Part shown: in pieces, positions 24,191 to 35,322 of the stretch
Position numbering within the stretch: the first letter of the stretch is position 1
Layout: the number at the start of each line of letters is the position of its first letter
NCBI GenBank assembly: GCA_003999685.1
Contig: CP021222.1
Span: 2,480,001-2,544,000, forward strand
Reading direction: 5' to 3'
DNA: 64,000 nt
Source of the DNA: Taiwanofungus camphoratus
Lineage: Eukaryota; Basidiomycota; Agaricomycetes; Polyporales; Taiwanofungaceae
Notes under the pieces: generated by a model
Database searches by the model: none
What the model saw: only the letters and a program-made list of their open reading frames with translations
Told to the model about the DNA's origin: nothing
Program-made: the position numbers and the translations under genes

Positions 24191-25285
24191 ATGTACGACC
24201 TCCCCATCGCCACCTCCTCCTCCCCGCCTCCCTCGCCCCACAAACACTACCACCACCACCATCACCACCACCGGCGGTCACACTCCCCCATCCCACACAT
24301 CGCCACGCTCCTCCCGCACCACCACTGCGCCGCGCACTCGCAGTACTCCCCGGCGACGCGCGCCGCGGACATCTCGCGCCTCCTCGACCCCGCCTACGCC
24401 AGCTCGTCCTCGTCCGGCTCGTCCGCCTCCGCAAGCCCGACACACGCGTCGCACGCCCAGCCCCGCGCGTACGTCGACCACCACGGCGACCTCCACGACC
24501 CGGACTACCGCGACTTTCCCGTCCTCCGCCCTACCGCCCGCGCGCGCCACACGAACCGCGGGCGCCGCGCCAGCACTGGCACCGCCGCGGCGCGCAGCAC
24601 CAGTCGTGGACCCGAGCGCTACGCGGGCTACGGCACCGCGCCGCGCCCCGAGTGGGAGCGCGACTGGTCCGCAGAGCTCGAGGACGAGGAAGACGAGGAC
24701 GTCGACGACGACGCCGAGTCGCAGTCGCACTACTCGCCGTTCGCGTCGCGCCTCGCCGCGACGCCGCCGCGGCGCAGCGTCACCATCCCCTCCGCGTACC
24801 GCTACAAGGCGTACGCGCAGTACCTCGGCGAGCCCGTGCACATGTCGGCGTCGCCGGCGGGCTCGTACGAGGAGGAGCACTCGAACGCGCTGCAGCTGCA
24901 CGAGTCGCCGTTCCTCGAGGACGAGGAGGACGACGTCCTCGAGGAGCAGCGCAGCAAGGAGCGCCGCGCGAGCTTCACCCTCGGTCGGCGGAGGACCAAG
25001 AAGAGCGACGCGAGCGCGACTGTCGCGCTCACCGACGAGCAGTCCGAGAAGGCTGACGCCGAGTACCCGCCACACAGCCAATCCCCCAGCGACGACGACG
25101 ATTCTGATGTGTACGTCACCTCTCCCCTTCTCGAGATGAGCGCGACGGCTAACCAGTCCGTCTACAGTCCTTCATGCACGTACGCGCTGCGCCAGCAGTG
25201 GGCCGCGACGGTCCTGCGCATCCGGTTTGGTGTCTTTCACGCGAAGCGGCGATTCAGCGGCCGGCGGCGCTCAGCGTCGACGTGA
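24191..25285 (+). CDS. His/Ser-rich, acidic low-complexity protein of unknown function
   Basis: One frame of 364 codons from 24191. A 57-base in-frame segment at 25111-25167 has perfect intron borders (gtacgt..ctacag) and no stop; removing it gives 345 residues and the ending beginning PSCTYALRQQWAATVLRIRF, which resembles the conserved basic C-terminus of several basidiomycete hypothetical proteins. The N-terminus MYDLPIATSS is followed by a run of seven histidines within HKHYHHHHHHHRRSHSPI, Ser-rich stretches, an acidic EDEEDEDVDDDAES patch, and SVTIPSAYRYKAYAQYLGEP. No enzyme domain is seen. It is probably intrinsically disordered. It stands alone in a 14.7 kb desert with its own TATA boxes. 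Large frames on the other strand and in another plus frame are composition shadows. Confidence 0.7.
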   Translation: MYDLPIATSSSPPPSPHKHYHHHHHHHRRSHSPIPHIATLLPHHHCAAHSQYSPATRAADISRLLDPAYASSSSSGSSASASPTHASHAQPRAYVDHHGDLHDPDYRDFPVLRPTARARHTNRGRRASTGTAAARSTSRGPERYAGYGTAPRPEWERDWSAELEDEEDEDVDDDAESQSHYSPFASRLAATPPRRSVTIPSAYRYKAYAQYLGEPVHMSASPAGSYEEEHSNALQLHESPFLEDEEDDVLEEQRSKERRASFTLGRRRTKKSDASATVALTDEQSEKADAEYPPHSQSPSDDDDSDVYVTSPLLEMSATANQSVYSPSCTYALRQQWAATVLRIRFGVFHAKRRFSGRRRSAST

Positions 25286-26629
25286 CCGCCCTGCCATAGA
25301 GTTTTCTGTTTCCGGGTTCTTCGCACACCGCACATGCTATCCCCGCATCGGACATGCCTCACACATATTCCCCAGCGCGCAAGGAGTCTGCCAGGACGCG
25401 ATGCGCTGCCTTCGCTCGTGCTGCGACGGCGGGCGTATCGGGTCCTGGCCTTGACACTGACATTTCGCAACTCGCAACTCGCACCTCGCAATTCCGCCTC
25501 GCGCACTCGCCGGACAACTGATATCTGATACCTCCCGGCACACACATGAACCTGTCTGTCTCATTGCACGTTATCCCATTGGCTCCTGGCCGTGTTCTAT
25601 TCGTCTTTATTCGGCCTCGCGATACCGCGGGCGCCCCTGACCCCTTCCCATCCTGTTCTGGATTCGCTCCCCTGTCCATATGCACGCATTCCGGGGCCCG
25701 CCGAGCGCGGCCCTGGTCCTCCCATCGTCTCCACTCTCCCCTTCCCCTGTGACACGCCTGTTTTTCACGAACTCTCTCGCTCGCACGCTCGCACGCAGCA
25801 CTCATGTTTTTCGGATGCACACGATATTTTTTGACGCGCTCCCCATCTCATCATCGGAGGCGGCAGGGGGTGTTTGTTGATGCATTTACCGGTTACCAGT
25901 TTACGAAGAAGCTCTCAGCGCGGCTCAAGGCCGCGCGTCGTTTGTGGTGTTAGTAGTTAGGTACATAGCAATAGCCGTAGTGACGAGTGCGATGACAAAT
26001 GACTGAATGGTGTTTGAAGTTGACTGGAGTCACTGGACGGCGGACCTCTAAGCATGCGTGAACCGAGCGAAATGCAACGGCCGTGAGTGGCTGCGTAGGT
26101 CGAACGGAGTGACAGACCGCGGGACAGGGCGGGGAAAAAAGGCTGGAAGCGGCTCGGCGCGGATGGACCTGTGTGCGCGCGCTGACTCACGGAGGCAGTC
26201 AGGTGCGCAGGGGACGCGTCGCGGTCACGTGCGCCGTGCCGCGGCGCCGTCGGCCGTCCAGTGTCCTTGCGCGTCGGACGCGGAAGGAGCCATACGGTTC
26301 TCTCGCTGCGTTCCACTTCCTTCTTCCACGGCGCATCGCCGGGGCACAAGGACGGTGCGCATGGAGGCTGCAAACTGGAGGCTCAGCGCTCAGCGGGAAT
26401 GTCTGTACGTCATGTGCGCCCTCAAAGACCCACAGGTTATCTGCAAGCTCCGAGAGGCGAACGTGGTGGCTCGTGCACGCTGTCCCTGTTTCTCCGTCCG
26501 TTCAGTCTGCCTGTGTGATCGTCTGCTCTGTAGACGAAGCCTGTACCGGCGCGCCACTAGGTCTGGTGATCGCGACGTTGCGAGCTCCGAGGCCCGTGTG
26601 AGCCGCTAGGTAGGCGTGAGTTGGCTCCC

Positions 26630-27410
26630 TACGGTCGCCGAGGAGCGCCAGGTCTAAATCTAGAATCCAGGATCAAAAATCAGAGGTCCAGAGTCGGCAA
26701 CCTGCGCCTCGTGGCCTCTTATTCTCGATCACGAGCACCTTCTAAGCCCAATTTGGCAAGTCCCGCTTCCACGCCGCCGGCCCTACTACCTGGAGCGCTC
26801 ATCCTCTGTCGTCCGCTGCGCCCACCAGCGAGCTCGTCGTTCGCAGCGGTGACGCCGACAGTGTTCATGTAGAGATATACCTTTTTGTCGCTATAGTCAC
26901 AAACATTCAATACAATTTTGTGACTTGTTGGACGTAACAAAGCATAAAAAATAGACTTCAGTAACATATTAAGTGATTCTGACAAGTCATATCAAGTGTC
27001 GCTCATCGTTTGCAGCGATGAGCGCGCCATTGAGGAGGACGGTAGGTCCAGGTAGGACGGATCTACGCCATCTGCCGCGTGCAGGAGGATCAGAACATCA
27101 AAATTATTACGTCTCGGCTTTTGCCGAGAACCTCTACCACGGTGCCCGGTTTGTAACCTACTGGAAATCATACAAATTCAAGTGTTCTAAGGAAAAAAAC
27201 AATCAAAAAGGTCGAGAAAACATAGCTTGTGTTGTAGATACTATACATACCTCAAGGGATAGGTGGGAAAGCCTCAGATAAGCAGTCGGACAATAATTAA
27301 AATAGGCGCCCATTAAGCCCCCGGGCGCCACAGCCGAGAATTCCGCGTCCCGGCACTTGCGCTTGTGACCTGATTCTTGATTTTTGACCTGGCCCTCCTC
27401 GGCGACCGTA
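26630..27410. mobile_element. Non-autonomous DNA transposon (MITE-like) with terminal inverted repeats
   Basis: The sequence starting tacggtcgccgaggag at 26630-26654 recurs as its reverse complement at 27386-27410 with one mismatch in 25 bases, and weaker inverted similarity continues inward to about 48 bases. CTCCC stands directly outside both ends (26625-26629 and 27411-27415), as a 5-base target-site duplication would. The interior, about 730 bases, is much more AT-rich than the GC-rich flanks and has no coding potential (longest frames about 100 codons, no motif). Size and structure fit a MITE; the superfamily cannot be assigned from one copy. The nearly matched ends suggest a fairly recent insertion. 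Confidence 0.7.
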
Positions 27411-27460
27411 CTCCCGCACAGCGGTGTGCCCGCACGCGTTCCCGTGCACAAGTCCACCGT

Positions 27461-28128
27461 TGACGTCACCGCGCTGCCATTGGCTTTGCGTGCGGCTCCT
27501 CGTCCTCGATGGCGATGGATCAAGATATTCGATGCACGATACACGATGCACGCTGCCCGTCTCGTCCCCAGCCCTGCCCGTCGATCGCCGCTGCACGCAG
27601 CCAGCGTCCCGTGATGCAGCCTTGGGATTATCGCGTCCATCGGCAGGCCACGCTCCCCGTATATCAGACCGGGCATCCCGTGCGGGCATATCGCCGCACC
27701 TCTCGCAACGCCATTCGTCGCCACCCACGCCTAGGGCCTGCGACGCGATGGGGCTGATGGATATGCACGATGAGCAGGATGCAGTCATGCCTCGCTTCAT
27801 CTGTTGGGACGGTGGCACGATCCTCTCCCCGCTGCTCCTCCAGTGTGATCGCAGACCGGTCATAGAGTGCAGGCGCGCTTCATGATTTCGAATTGGACCA
27901 TCTTCAAAATCGCCAGACGCGATCACCGCTGACGTCATCGCCTGAGCGTGTCATGAAATGGAAGAAAGAGAAAGGCCTGGATCTCCTGTGTGCGATGACA
28001 TGCGATTGGAGCGTCAAGGCTGTCGCGCCGCGAGTGCCATGTATAGCGTAGCGTTCCCCGCCTTGTCGCACTCGTACTCGCCTCGGCCCACTCTCGGTAT
28101 GTTGCATGGCCCACACCCGCCGACGTCA
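27461..28128. promoter_or_regulatory. Cluster of three CRE-like motifs
   Basis: TGACGTCA at 27461-27468 and 27930-27937, and CGACGTCA at 28121-28128. Each is followed by (C/T)CGC. The palindrome TGACGTCA is the classic ATF/CREB site. No gene start lies within 3 kb, so the target is unclear. Confidence 0.35.
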
Positions 28129-28620
28129 TCGCCCTCTCCCTTTTCGCCCTCCAATCTGCGTTCTAGAGCGCGTGCAGGTGGCGGATGCAAGTACCCAGCA
28201 AGCCCGACCTTCGCCGGCGCGCCTGGACTCACGTGTCCCCCTCCATGGCGAGCGCTGCACTATCGGCCTCCCTCATCTGCTGCGAGGCATCTGAGCTCGC
28301 CCATGCCGACTTTTAGTGCTCTGGAGCTCCGGCGCGATGCCCCACATGCCGCGGCGTGTCCCCTTGCTCAACTGCACCGACCTATCAGTGCGTCACGGTC
28401 GTAGCCGGTCCCCCCGGAGCCAGGCGCACTAGCACTGATACTCAGACTCCAGGCGCAAGCAAGCCCTGATGCTACAGCGTGCCGTGGACCACACGGCCTG
28501 TGCAGCACCTCAGCGCCGGAGCCGAGGCGCAGGCGGTGCGCGGTGGGCAGACAATGCCCTAGCGGCCGCGCACACGTAACGGCGGCCTCCCGCACACACA
28601 GATATCTATCGGGAGCCAGG

Positions 28621-29221
28621 ATGCCGCTCGCCGACGCCGCGTACCTGCAATCCACAGCAAGCTTTGGACGGCCTGACGTCTCGGATGTCCACTGGCAGGG
28701 AGGGTGCCACTCGTCCGCCGCAGTGGTCTGCTCCTTGGACCCTCCTCTGTCTCTCAGCATCCGCTGCCTAGGACTCGTGGCGGGATGTCTGCAGTCTCGG
28801 ACGGCTCGCCACCCGCTATGGAAGCTTGCCACTCGCCTAATAGTCTACTGCACGGACGTCAATGATCTGCAACTTGCGCGGCAAGACGCCCTGCAGTCCT
28901 ATCAGAAGCTGGATGCCACTCGCTTACGCAGCCCCTCCCCTCTGCGGCGTGCGGCGTGCGGCGCCGCTGATTCTACTTTGGCGCTTCTCAAGTCTGCTAC
29001 CGCAACTTGTGGCAATATGTCCTGCAGTCCCGCATGTCCGTCAGAAGCTAGGATGCCACTCGCTAATGCAGTGTGTTGCGCCACTCGCGATATCCACTGA
29101 TCTATCCTTGAGACTCTTCTCGTCTCTGTTACGTGAACCGCCCGCGACCTGGGCTACAGCAAGGTCAGGCTGCCGCCCGCAGACGCACCCTCTGTCCCTC
29201 TGCATTGTGCCGTGCCACTCG
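28621..29221. repeat. Decayed minisatellite with TGCCACTCG core
   Basis: TGCCACTCG or a one-base variant occurs at 28622, 28705, 28827, 28914, 29054, 29078 and 29213. Three of these are preceded by CTGCAGTC, roughly 35-45 bases upstream, and two also by AGAAGCT(A)GGA, giving a diverged unit of about 100-130 bases. Confidence 0.45.
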
Positions 29222-31797
29222 TCCCCTACTGTCCTCTCCCTCCACTTTTCGGCTTCCCGACGCCCACTCACGACCGCTGACTCATGGCCGGATGCCCTGC
29301 GTCCCGTGCCCGCGGGCACTGCAGGCGATCAGACCACCTGTGGCTTCTCCTGCAGCAGCTGCACGCAACGCCCCTGGCGCTTAGCGCTCAACGAGGCACA
29401 GACCCAGCGGTGCTTACCGGGGTGCCCGTCCGCAGCCCCGTCTTCGAGAAGGGCTCTGTTTTGTGTCGCTGATGCGCATTGCGTCAGGACTCAGCACCGG
29501 CACACTGCGTGCGCCGCCTGCTACCACTAGCCGAACGGCGTCCGAAGATCGGAACACAGGAGGTCACACCAGATCCATCAGAAACGAGAATTGGGACGCC
29601 ATTCGCTAGCCTGGCCTGCCCGCACGATCGTCATCGCCATCACCACCGCCATCGCTCCTGCACGCTGCAGTCGAGACCGTCGACCATCGACCATCGTGCG
29701 CTTCCCCTTTGTCTATGGTAATAGCGGTAGCAATGCCTCCCCCCCAGATATCGAATACGTTATCCAGACGCTTTCCTGGTCCATCAGTGTCAGAAATTCC
29801 AGTCTCTATGCTCGGTACTACATACAGATCACATGACCTAGCGTAGTACTTTACCTGTTCGTACCTGTTTGTACATACCTGATTCGGTACGTGTTTGCGG
29901 GCTTAGATCAGGATAAACACAATTCATTCGTCCTCTGTCTGTGGTTCCCAGCTAAATTCCAACAATCAGAGCCTGCGCCGGGGTGCCTCGCGGCGTCCGC
30001 GAGGCGGGCTATCCTGGTTCAGCCTGCAGCCCAATGCCTGCGCGCCGCCGAATTCGTGCAGACCACTGCTCGTGCCGTGCTCCCCGCCGGCGCTGCAGCA
30101 GAGGCGTCCATTTTGGCGCCAGAAACGCACACGAAGCACGGCGGCCTGTGATCCTGGTCCGATATCTTATCGCGGCGCGACGGCCGGCCGTTGGCCACGC
30201 AGGTCGGGCGGGGCGGGAGGGAACGAGCCTGCGGACGGCCTGCCCGCAGCTAGACTGTGCTTACATAGTTACATAGTTACTTAGAGTGCACAGTGGAACG
30301 CGGATGCCAATGATCCGGGCGGGGAAGATAAGAAGCAGGGCTGGGGTTTGGACGCCGGCGTGCCTCGAGGCACGCGATGGGTGTGCGATCAGCCCGGTGC
30401 GGCTCCTGCGGCGAAGCCAGCGTCGGGCGAGGCACAGACGCACGGACGCATAGATACAGGTACAAGCTGGCGCGTACGGTGCACGCCTGTCGATCCGAGG
30501 AGCCGTACAAAGCTAGAGCCTTAGAGCCTTAGAGCGGAAGCAGAGCTGTGGCATACAATTACGGCTTAGCTGCAGGAGTCACAACCGTCGGAGGACGCGT
30601 GCCGTTGGCGTCGGACAGTTAGAGAGGACGCCATGTCCGCACGGTTCCCGGTCAAAGGCGCGCATTGAAACAGTACAGAGGAGCTTGCGACTATTGTGGG
30701 ACGCGCTGTCTTCACACTGCCCAGGCCGGTACGGAGCTGGCGGCCGCTTCACACGGAAGTGAGGCCAGGGCTCTCCACTAGTGCTGGCCAGTGTGAAGCA
30801 TCCGCAGCCTCGAAGACCGAGAGTGGGAGCCTCAGAAGATGCTAAGAAAGCACGGAGTGTACACGCGTCACGTCCCGTCCGCAGTGTCGTTCTTGTATCT
30901 GGTGCTTGTCATCCCGCTGAGGTTTGCACAAGAACGATGGTAGGGCCAAATACGGCGCTACCGCTCGTCCTGCAAGCAGATGACTCATGCCTGAGCTGGA
31001 CGGGGCTGACTTGTCACCTTCCCCGCTGGACGCGGAGATCGTGATTGCGGCTCAACCACCTACTCAAGTATCTGCGCGCAAATGTGTGCTGCAGAGTTGC
31101 AGACGTACAGAGGCGGCATCGGCCCGTGGGGGAGAGTGTCTGCGTTCAGCTAGACCTGACACAAGATAAACTCAAAATTAACAGAGTTCCTGACGAAATA
31201 GACTCGGACTGAAGAGGGCCAGGCGGAAGTTGGCAATCAGAACTAGCCGGTCCGTGACCGCAGGCTAGGTGCGACCTAGGTCAGAAATCAAGGGAGACAC
31301 TCGAGATATAGACATACCTATGAGGCATTAGTGCTGTTCGTCAATGAGTAGAATTCAAGAGACAGACGAAAAGGATGCGGAGAATTGCACCGTTCCGCCG
31401 GAGATCACGTGCGAAAATCCAGTTTGGGCGACAAATACAGAGAAAACCAAATCTAGTAACTAGTTACAATCCTCCATGCTACGACAAGAAACAGATAGAA
31501 AATGAATTAGCTACATGGAAGTGCCTGATGAACATGAGAGTTCCGGAGATGTCATAACTATTGCTGGAATGATAGAGCGATGACAGTTGCTGAGTATGGA
31601 CAAACGGAACACTTGCAGTCCCAACACACGAAACTCATGATCGCGCCCCACGCGCCCCTCCCACAGTCGACAAGGCCGCCAGATCCGAAAGCACATATGC
31701 TCTCCCGTTCTCCCGTGCGTACTGATGCCAGCCGCTAGCTCCGTTACCATCAAATGTTAGAGTCAGGAACAAGGCCGTTGCGGCCAGACACCGTCCA

Positions 31798-34445
31798 TCA
31801 AAACAAGTCCGAGCCTGGGAACAGTTGTGAATCTTCGCCGTCTTCCTCGTCGCTCTCCAGATGCGGCGCTAGTGAGGAGCTGATAAGGGGCTCCTGGTGC
31901 ATGCTCGTGCGCTGGCTCAAGGGCATCCTCGACTGCGCGTTAAGCGCTGAGGAAGTGGGCGAGGATAGATCTGGATACGGATGGACCTCCGTGTCCAGTG
32001 GCGACTGCTCAAATGGGTCAGGGGTCTCGGCTCGTGGCGGAGCGAACGATGGTTGAGGCTCGAGACGTTCACGGTGACGTTGAGGCTCCTGCATGCGCGA
32101 CGAGGTCTGTTGCTGCTGTGATTGCTGTCGCGGAGGTGGCGGCCGTCTGCGAGTCTCATATTCGAACTGTAATCATAGAGATGTAAGCATCCGTCTGATG
32201 AAGCACTCAGAAACACCCTACCGCCTCGAAGACTTCGCCTCTCCGTCGTTCTCCAACATCCTTGTCTATGCAGTAACAAATATAGAGCGTATCCGCGCTG
32301 TGTCGAACAAGCAAAGAAGCCGTGTCAGCAACCCGTGATCTTATCTCACAAAGTGGGAAGGCATTTCGGACTCACGTGTCTTTGACCAGACCGATGCAGA
32401 AAAGACCGACAAGTGCCGTGATGCAGCCCGCAAACATCGCAGCCGAGAGGGCTTGGTTCGGGGCATTGAGTGTATGCGCAACGAAAAGATACGTCACAAG
32501 CGCGAAGGGAAAGGTGAGCGTCAGCGGCGCGACAGTGAGTAGAGTCAGAGGAGCTGCAACACAGACATCAGCCATCGCCATACAACTGTATTGGGCGGGA
32601 CGCACGCTCAGTTTTGAACCTCCGTCTGTAGTCCACTACCGACGCACGCTCCACCGCAGCGGTCAGCGCCCGTGAGCGCCGTGCACTGGGGAAGAATGCG
32701 TCGCCGGTGAGCCCCGCGTACACGAGCGCGTGCGTGCTCAGCGTACCCGTCACGTTCTCGAGGCACGCAACCGCCATGCTCGCGCCGACGCTTACGAAGC
32801 GGAGGTATGGCGGGAGGTAGTATGGCAGTGCGCGCAGGGCTGTCACGAGCAGACCGAGCAGCCGAAGACACGCGATGATGAGCGCGGAAAGAACGATGGA
32901 GCCGAGTGATGGTTGCGCAGCGCGTGCGAGCGCGGCATGAATGGTGTGCGTAGAGGTAGGCGGAGGCGGAGGGAGGACCGGGCTAGTGCAGCGTACGGAT
33001 TGTGAACACAATGACATCAAGACTGCATAAAGACGACGTACTCGGCGAAATACCACGCGCCGATCACGCCGGCGCAGGTGAGGCGCAGGAGGCCGCGAGC
33101 AACGCCCCAGCTCCAAAGCCAAACGCCGAGCGTACCCGCGATCGCCCAGTTTGCCCACCCACGTACGTGCCATTCCCAGCCGGTCGTACTGCCATGTGGG
33201 TGCGAGAAATAGCCAATAAGCAGCAGGCGGAACGCGAGCGTGATAAATGGGATGGATGCCAGCAGCGCGGCGAGGAGAACCGCCGGTGACAATGCCAAGA
33301 GGAAAGGATTCGCGGCGAGTAGGCGCGTGGTCAGCGTGAGCAGCGCAGATGCAGTGTGGATGTCCCGCGGCAGGTCCAGCAGCTTGCGCGCGGTTAGTAG
33401 CGATAACACCAATGGCACCAGTGAAAACAGACGGAGACTAAAGAGAGAGTGAGCGAGGCAGTGGTACACATGCAAAGAAAGCTCACCCGACGGTTTCGCC
33501 CCATGTTGGTTCCTGGTTCCCGTCCCACATGAAACTGCCTACGAACGCCCATACAGACGAAATAAATAGTGTGGCCGGGATAAACACGGACGTAGCGACC
33601 ATAACAGGCTTCACAAAGCTCCGCAGGAGAAATACGTGCACGTACGCCGCAAGCGCGCTCAGGAAGACGATGATCGTAAGTAGCGGGACCGTGTGCAGCA
33701 GCGTTACGTACGGCAGATTGACTCGGGACGGGTTCGTCGGACGGCGGGTGAGAAAGAGGATGAGGATAGAGCAAAATAAGCAGATGCTGAGGCCTGTGCA
33801 CCACAGCGCTGTCCAGACTGAGTCGTTGTACTTCCGCCGGCCGCGGGTTACGTAGCGCGGGTCGGGGAGGGAGAAGACGTCCACGGGTCGTGTGCGGCCA
33901 TCCCGGGGCAGTAGCGACTCGGTCAACGACAGGGTTATCGCCGTTCGCGGAGGCGGTAATGGAGGTGATGGTTGCTGTACACGAGTATATAGCTTGGGCG
34001 GTGAGCTGAGGATGTCAGGGGGCGGATTGCTCGAATCGATAGACGAGGACGAGTGTGAGGGGGACGGAGACCTTAATGGAGAAGCATGCGCAAGCCAACC
34101 CTTTGCGCCCTCGCCCTCCGACGCCCCCAATAGAGGTATTGACTGCGACTGGTGTCGAGTGATGCCTGGCTCATCCTCGTCCAGGCGCAGATACGGATCG
34201 TCGTCGTCGTCGTCGCCTCCATACACATGTGCGTCCTCCCGCATCACCGTCGTTCTGCTTGCTGCACTGGCATTCAGATGTGGATCGTCCAGGTCATCAA
34301 GGTCGGGCTCGTTGGCGTTGCCTGCCCGAGAGCCGTCATCGGTTGAAAAGGAGAAGAAAAGAGGCTGGGATGAGGACAGACTAGATGTAGCAGCTTGTTG
34401 TCTGTTCAAAAATTGGGATGCATACGCGGCGAACGAGGTCGCCAT
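31798..34445 (-). CDS. Pns1/CTL-family choline transporter-like protein
   Basis: Multi-exon, roughly 780 residues. A long disordered N-tail (MATSFAAYASQFLNRQ, acidic DDDDDDPYLRLDEDEPG, Pro-rich TRVQQPSPPLPPP) precedes a polytopic domain. Helices include WTALWCTGLSICLFCSILIL, LLHTVPLLTIIVFLSALAAY and PVMVATSVFIPATLFISSVW, then MWDGN. Later exons give the WHVRGWANWAIAGTLGVWLW region, a helix-rich AWYFAEYVVF and the conserved GSIVLSALIIACLRLLGLLV, HALVYAGLTGDAFFPSARR and GCITALVGLFCIGLVKDTAD. The C-tail is Gln/Pro/Ser-rich and ends SQLFPGSDLF*. This order matches Pns1/CTL proteins of fungi. Transport of choline is a family inference; yeast Pns1 function is uncertain. Confidence 0.85.
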
Positions 34446-35322
34446 GGTCGGTCGACCTGCAAGATCTGCTCAGCAGATAAAATTGCTGGAAGTGAGGACG
34501 GCGAGAGTTACGTTATGTAGCCCGCAGGCAGTTGCGGTTAGAGTACTGCCACTGCCAATGGCAATGGGCGGTCTTCCACTGACTCGACTTTCGCCTCAAC
34601 CTCTTACACCAGATTTGAAACTTTGGCTGGTTTGCTATTGCCTCGATGCTTCACAAGGTCGTTTTAGTGTTTGCTTCTCCAGCGCAACTCTCTCTAATGG
34701 CTGTCTTGAGGCTCCGGCGTCAACAAGTTCCCCGCAGGCTACAGAACCCATATATGGGCAGTTGTGATAGTCAGCACCCAAAGGTCACTGTGAAACCCAT
34801 AATACACTATGCATAGACAGACTACAAAAGGTGAAATTGGGAGGAGGAAGTGGGCCGTAACCACGCGCATGCTCTCGAGGGACCATCCAACAGGACACAG
34901 GCCCCAGACGTCTCAGCGGTTTCCTTTGTTTCCGGATTACTACTGCGTAATTCCCAGAAATTGGGACATCCTTCCCTGTGTTGCGCATGTCGGTTCACAG
35001 TTTGTTCTGGAATTAATATTGGATAGAGCAGAACAGTTTCAATTACCTCCGTCATTCTGGACATCCCGTTACTATCCTATACCTTGGTAAGTGGATACTA
35101 CCGAATTTCCGTCGCATTTGCAACAAGTCTTTCGATGGTGGGTCATCTGCAATGATGTTGCACTATCTTACTATAGGCAGAGCACTTGGTTGCAAAACGC
35201 ACACAATCTGATGTGTGAATGTACACGAACAAATCATCAAACAAGCGCAAGGGGCATAGTCGCAGCAAATCCATACTCGGCATGAAGTGAGGCTATTCCT
35301 CTGCCTATTGACGGATGCCTTC
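34446..35322. other. Intergenic, no supported gene
   Basis: Promoter region of the Pns1-like gene and 3' flank of the aldolase gene, both on the minus strand. No motif-bearing frame. Confidence 0.5.

Larger units (their letters stand above)
25286..31797. other. GC-rich gene-free region with repeats and a MITE-like element
   Basis: About 6.5 kb with no defensible gene. The first 600 bases are CT-rich and may be the 3' untranslated region of the His-rich gene. Inside are a short CGCAACTC-type tandem near 25467-25500, the 781-base MITE-like element at 26630-27410, three CRE-like sites at 27461-28128, a decayed minisatellite at 28621-29221, and small tandem motifs (ACATAGTT twice near 30262, GCCTTAGA twice near 30518). 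Frames up to 220 codons (28862-29530) have no motif. Confidence 0.5.

Noticed and set aside
24123-25139. 338-codon alternative plus frame and 267-codon antisense frame over the His-rich gene
   Set aside because: They translate to Arg/Thr/Pro or Arg/Ala/Val runs, which is the out-of-frame shadow of the GC-rich gene at 24191-25285.
25467-25500. CGCAACTC-like short tandem
   Set aside because: Four imperfect eight-base units; ordinary low-complexity sequence near a transcript end.
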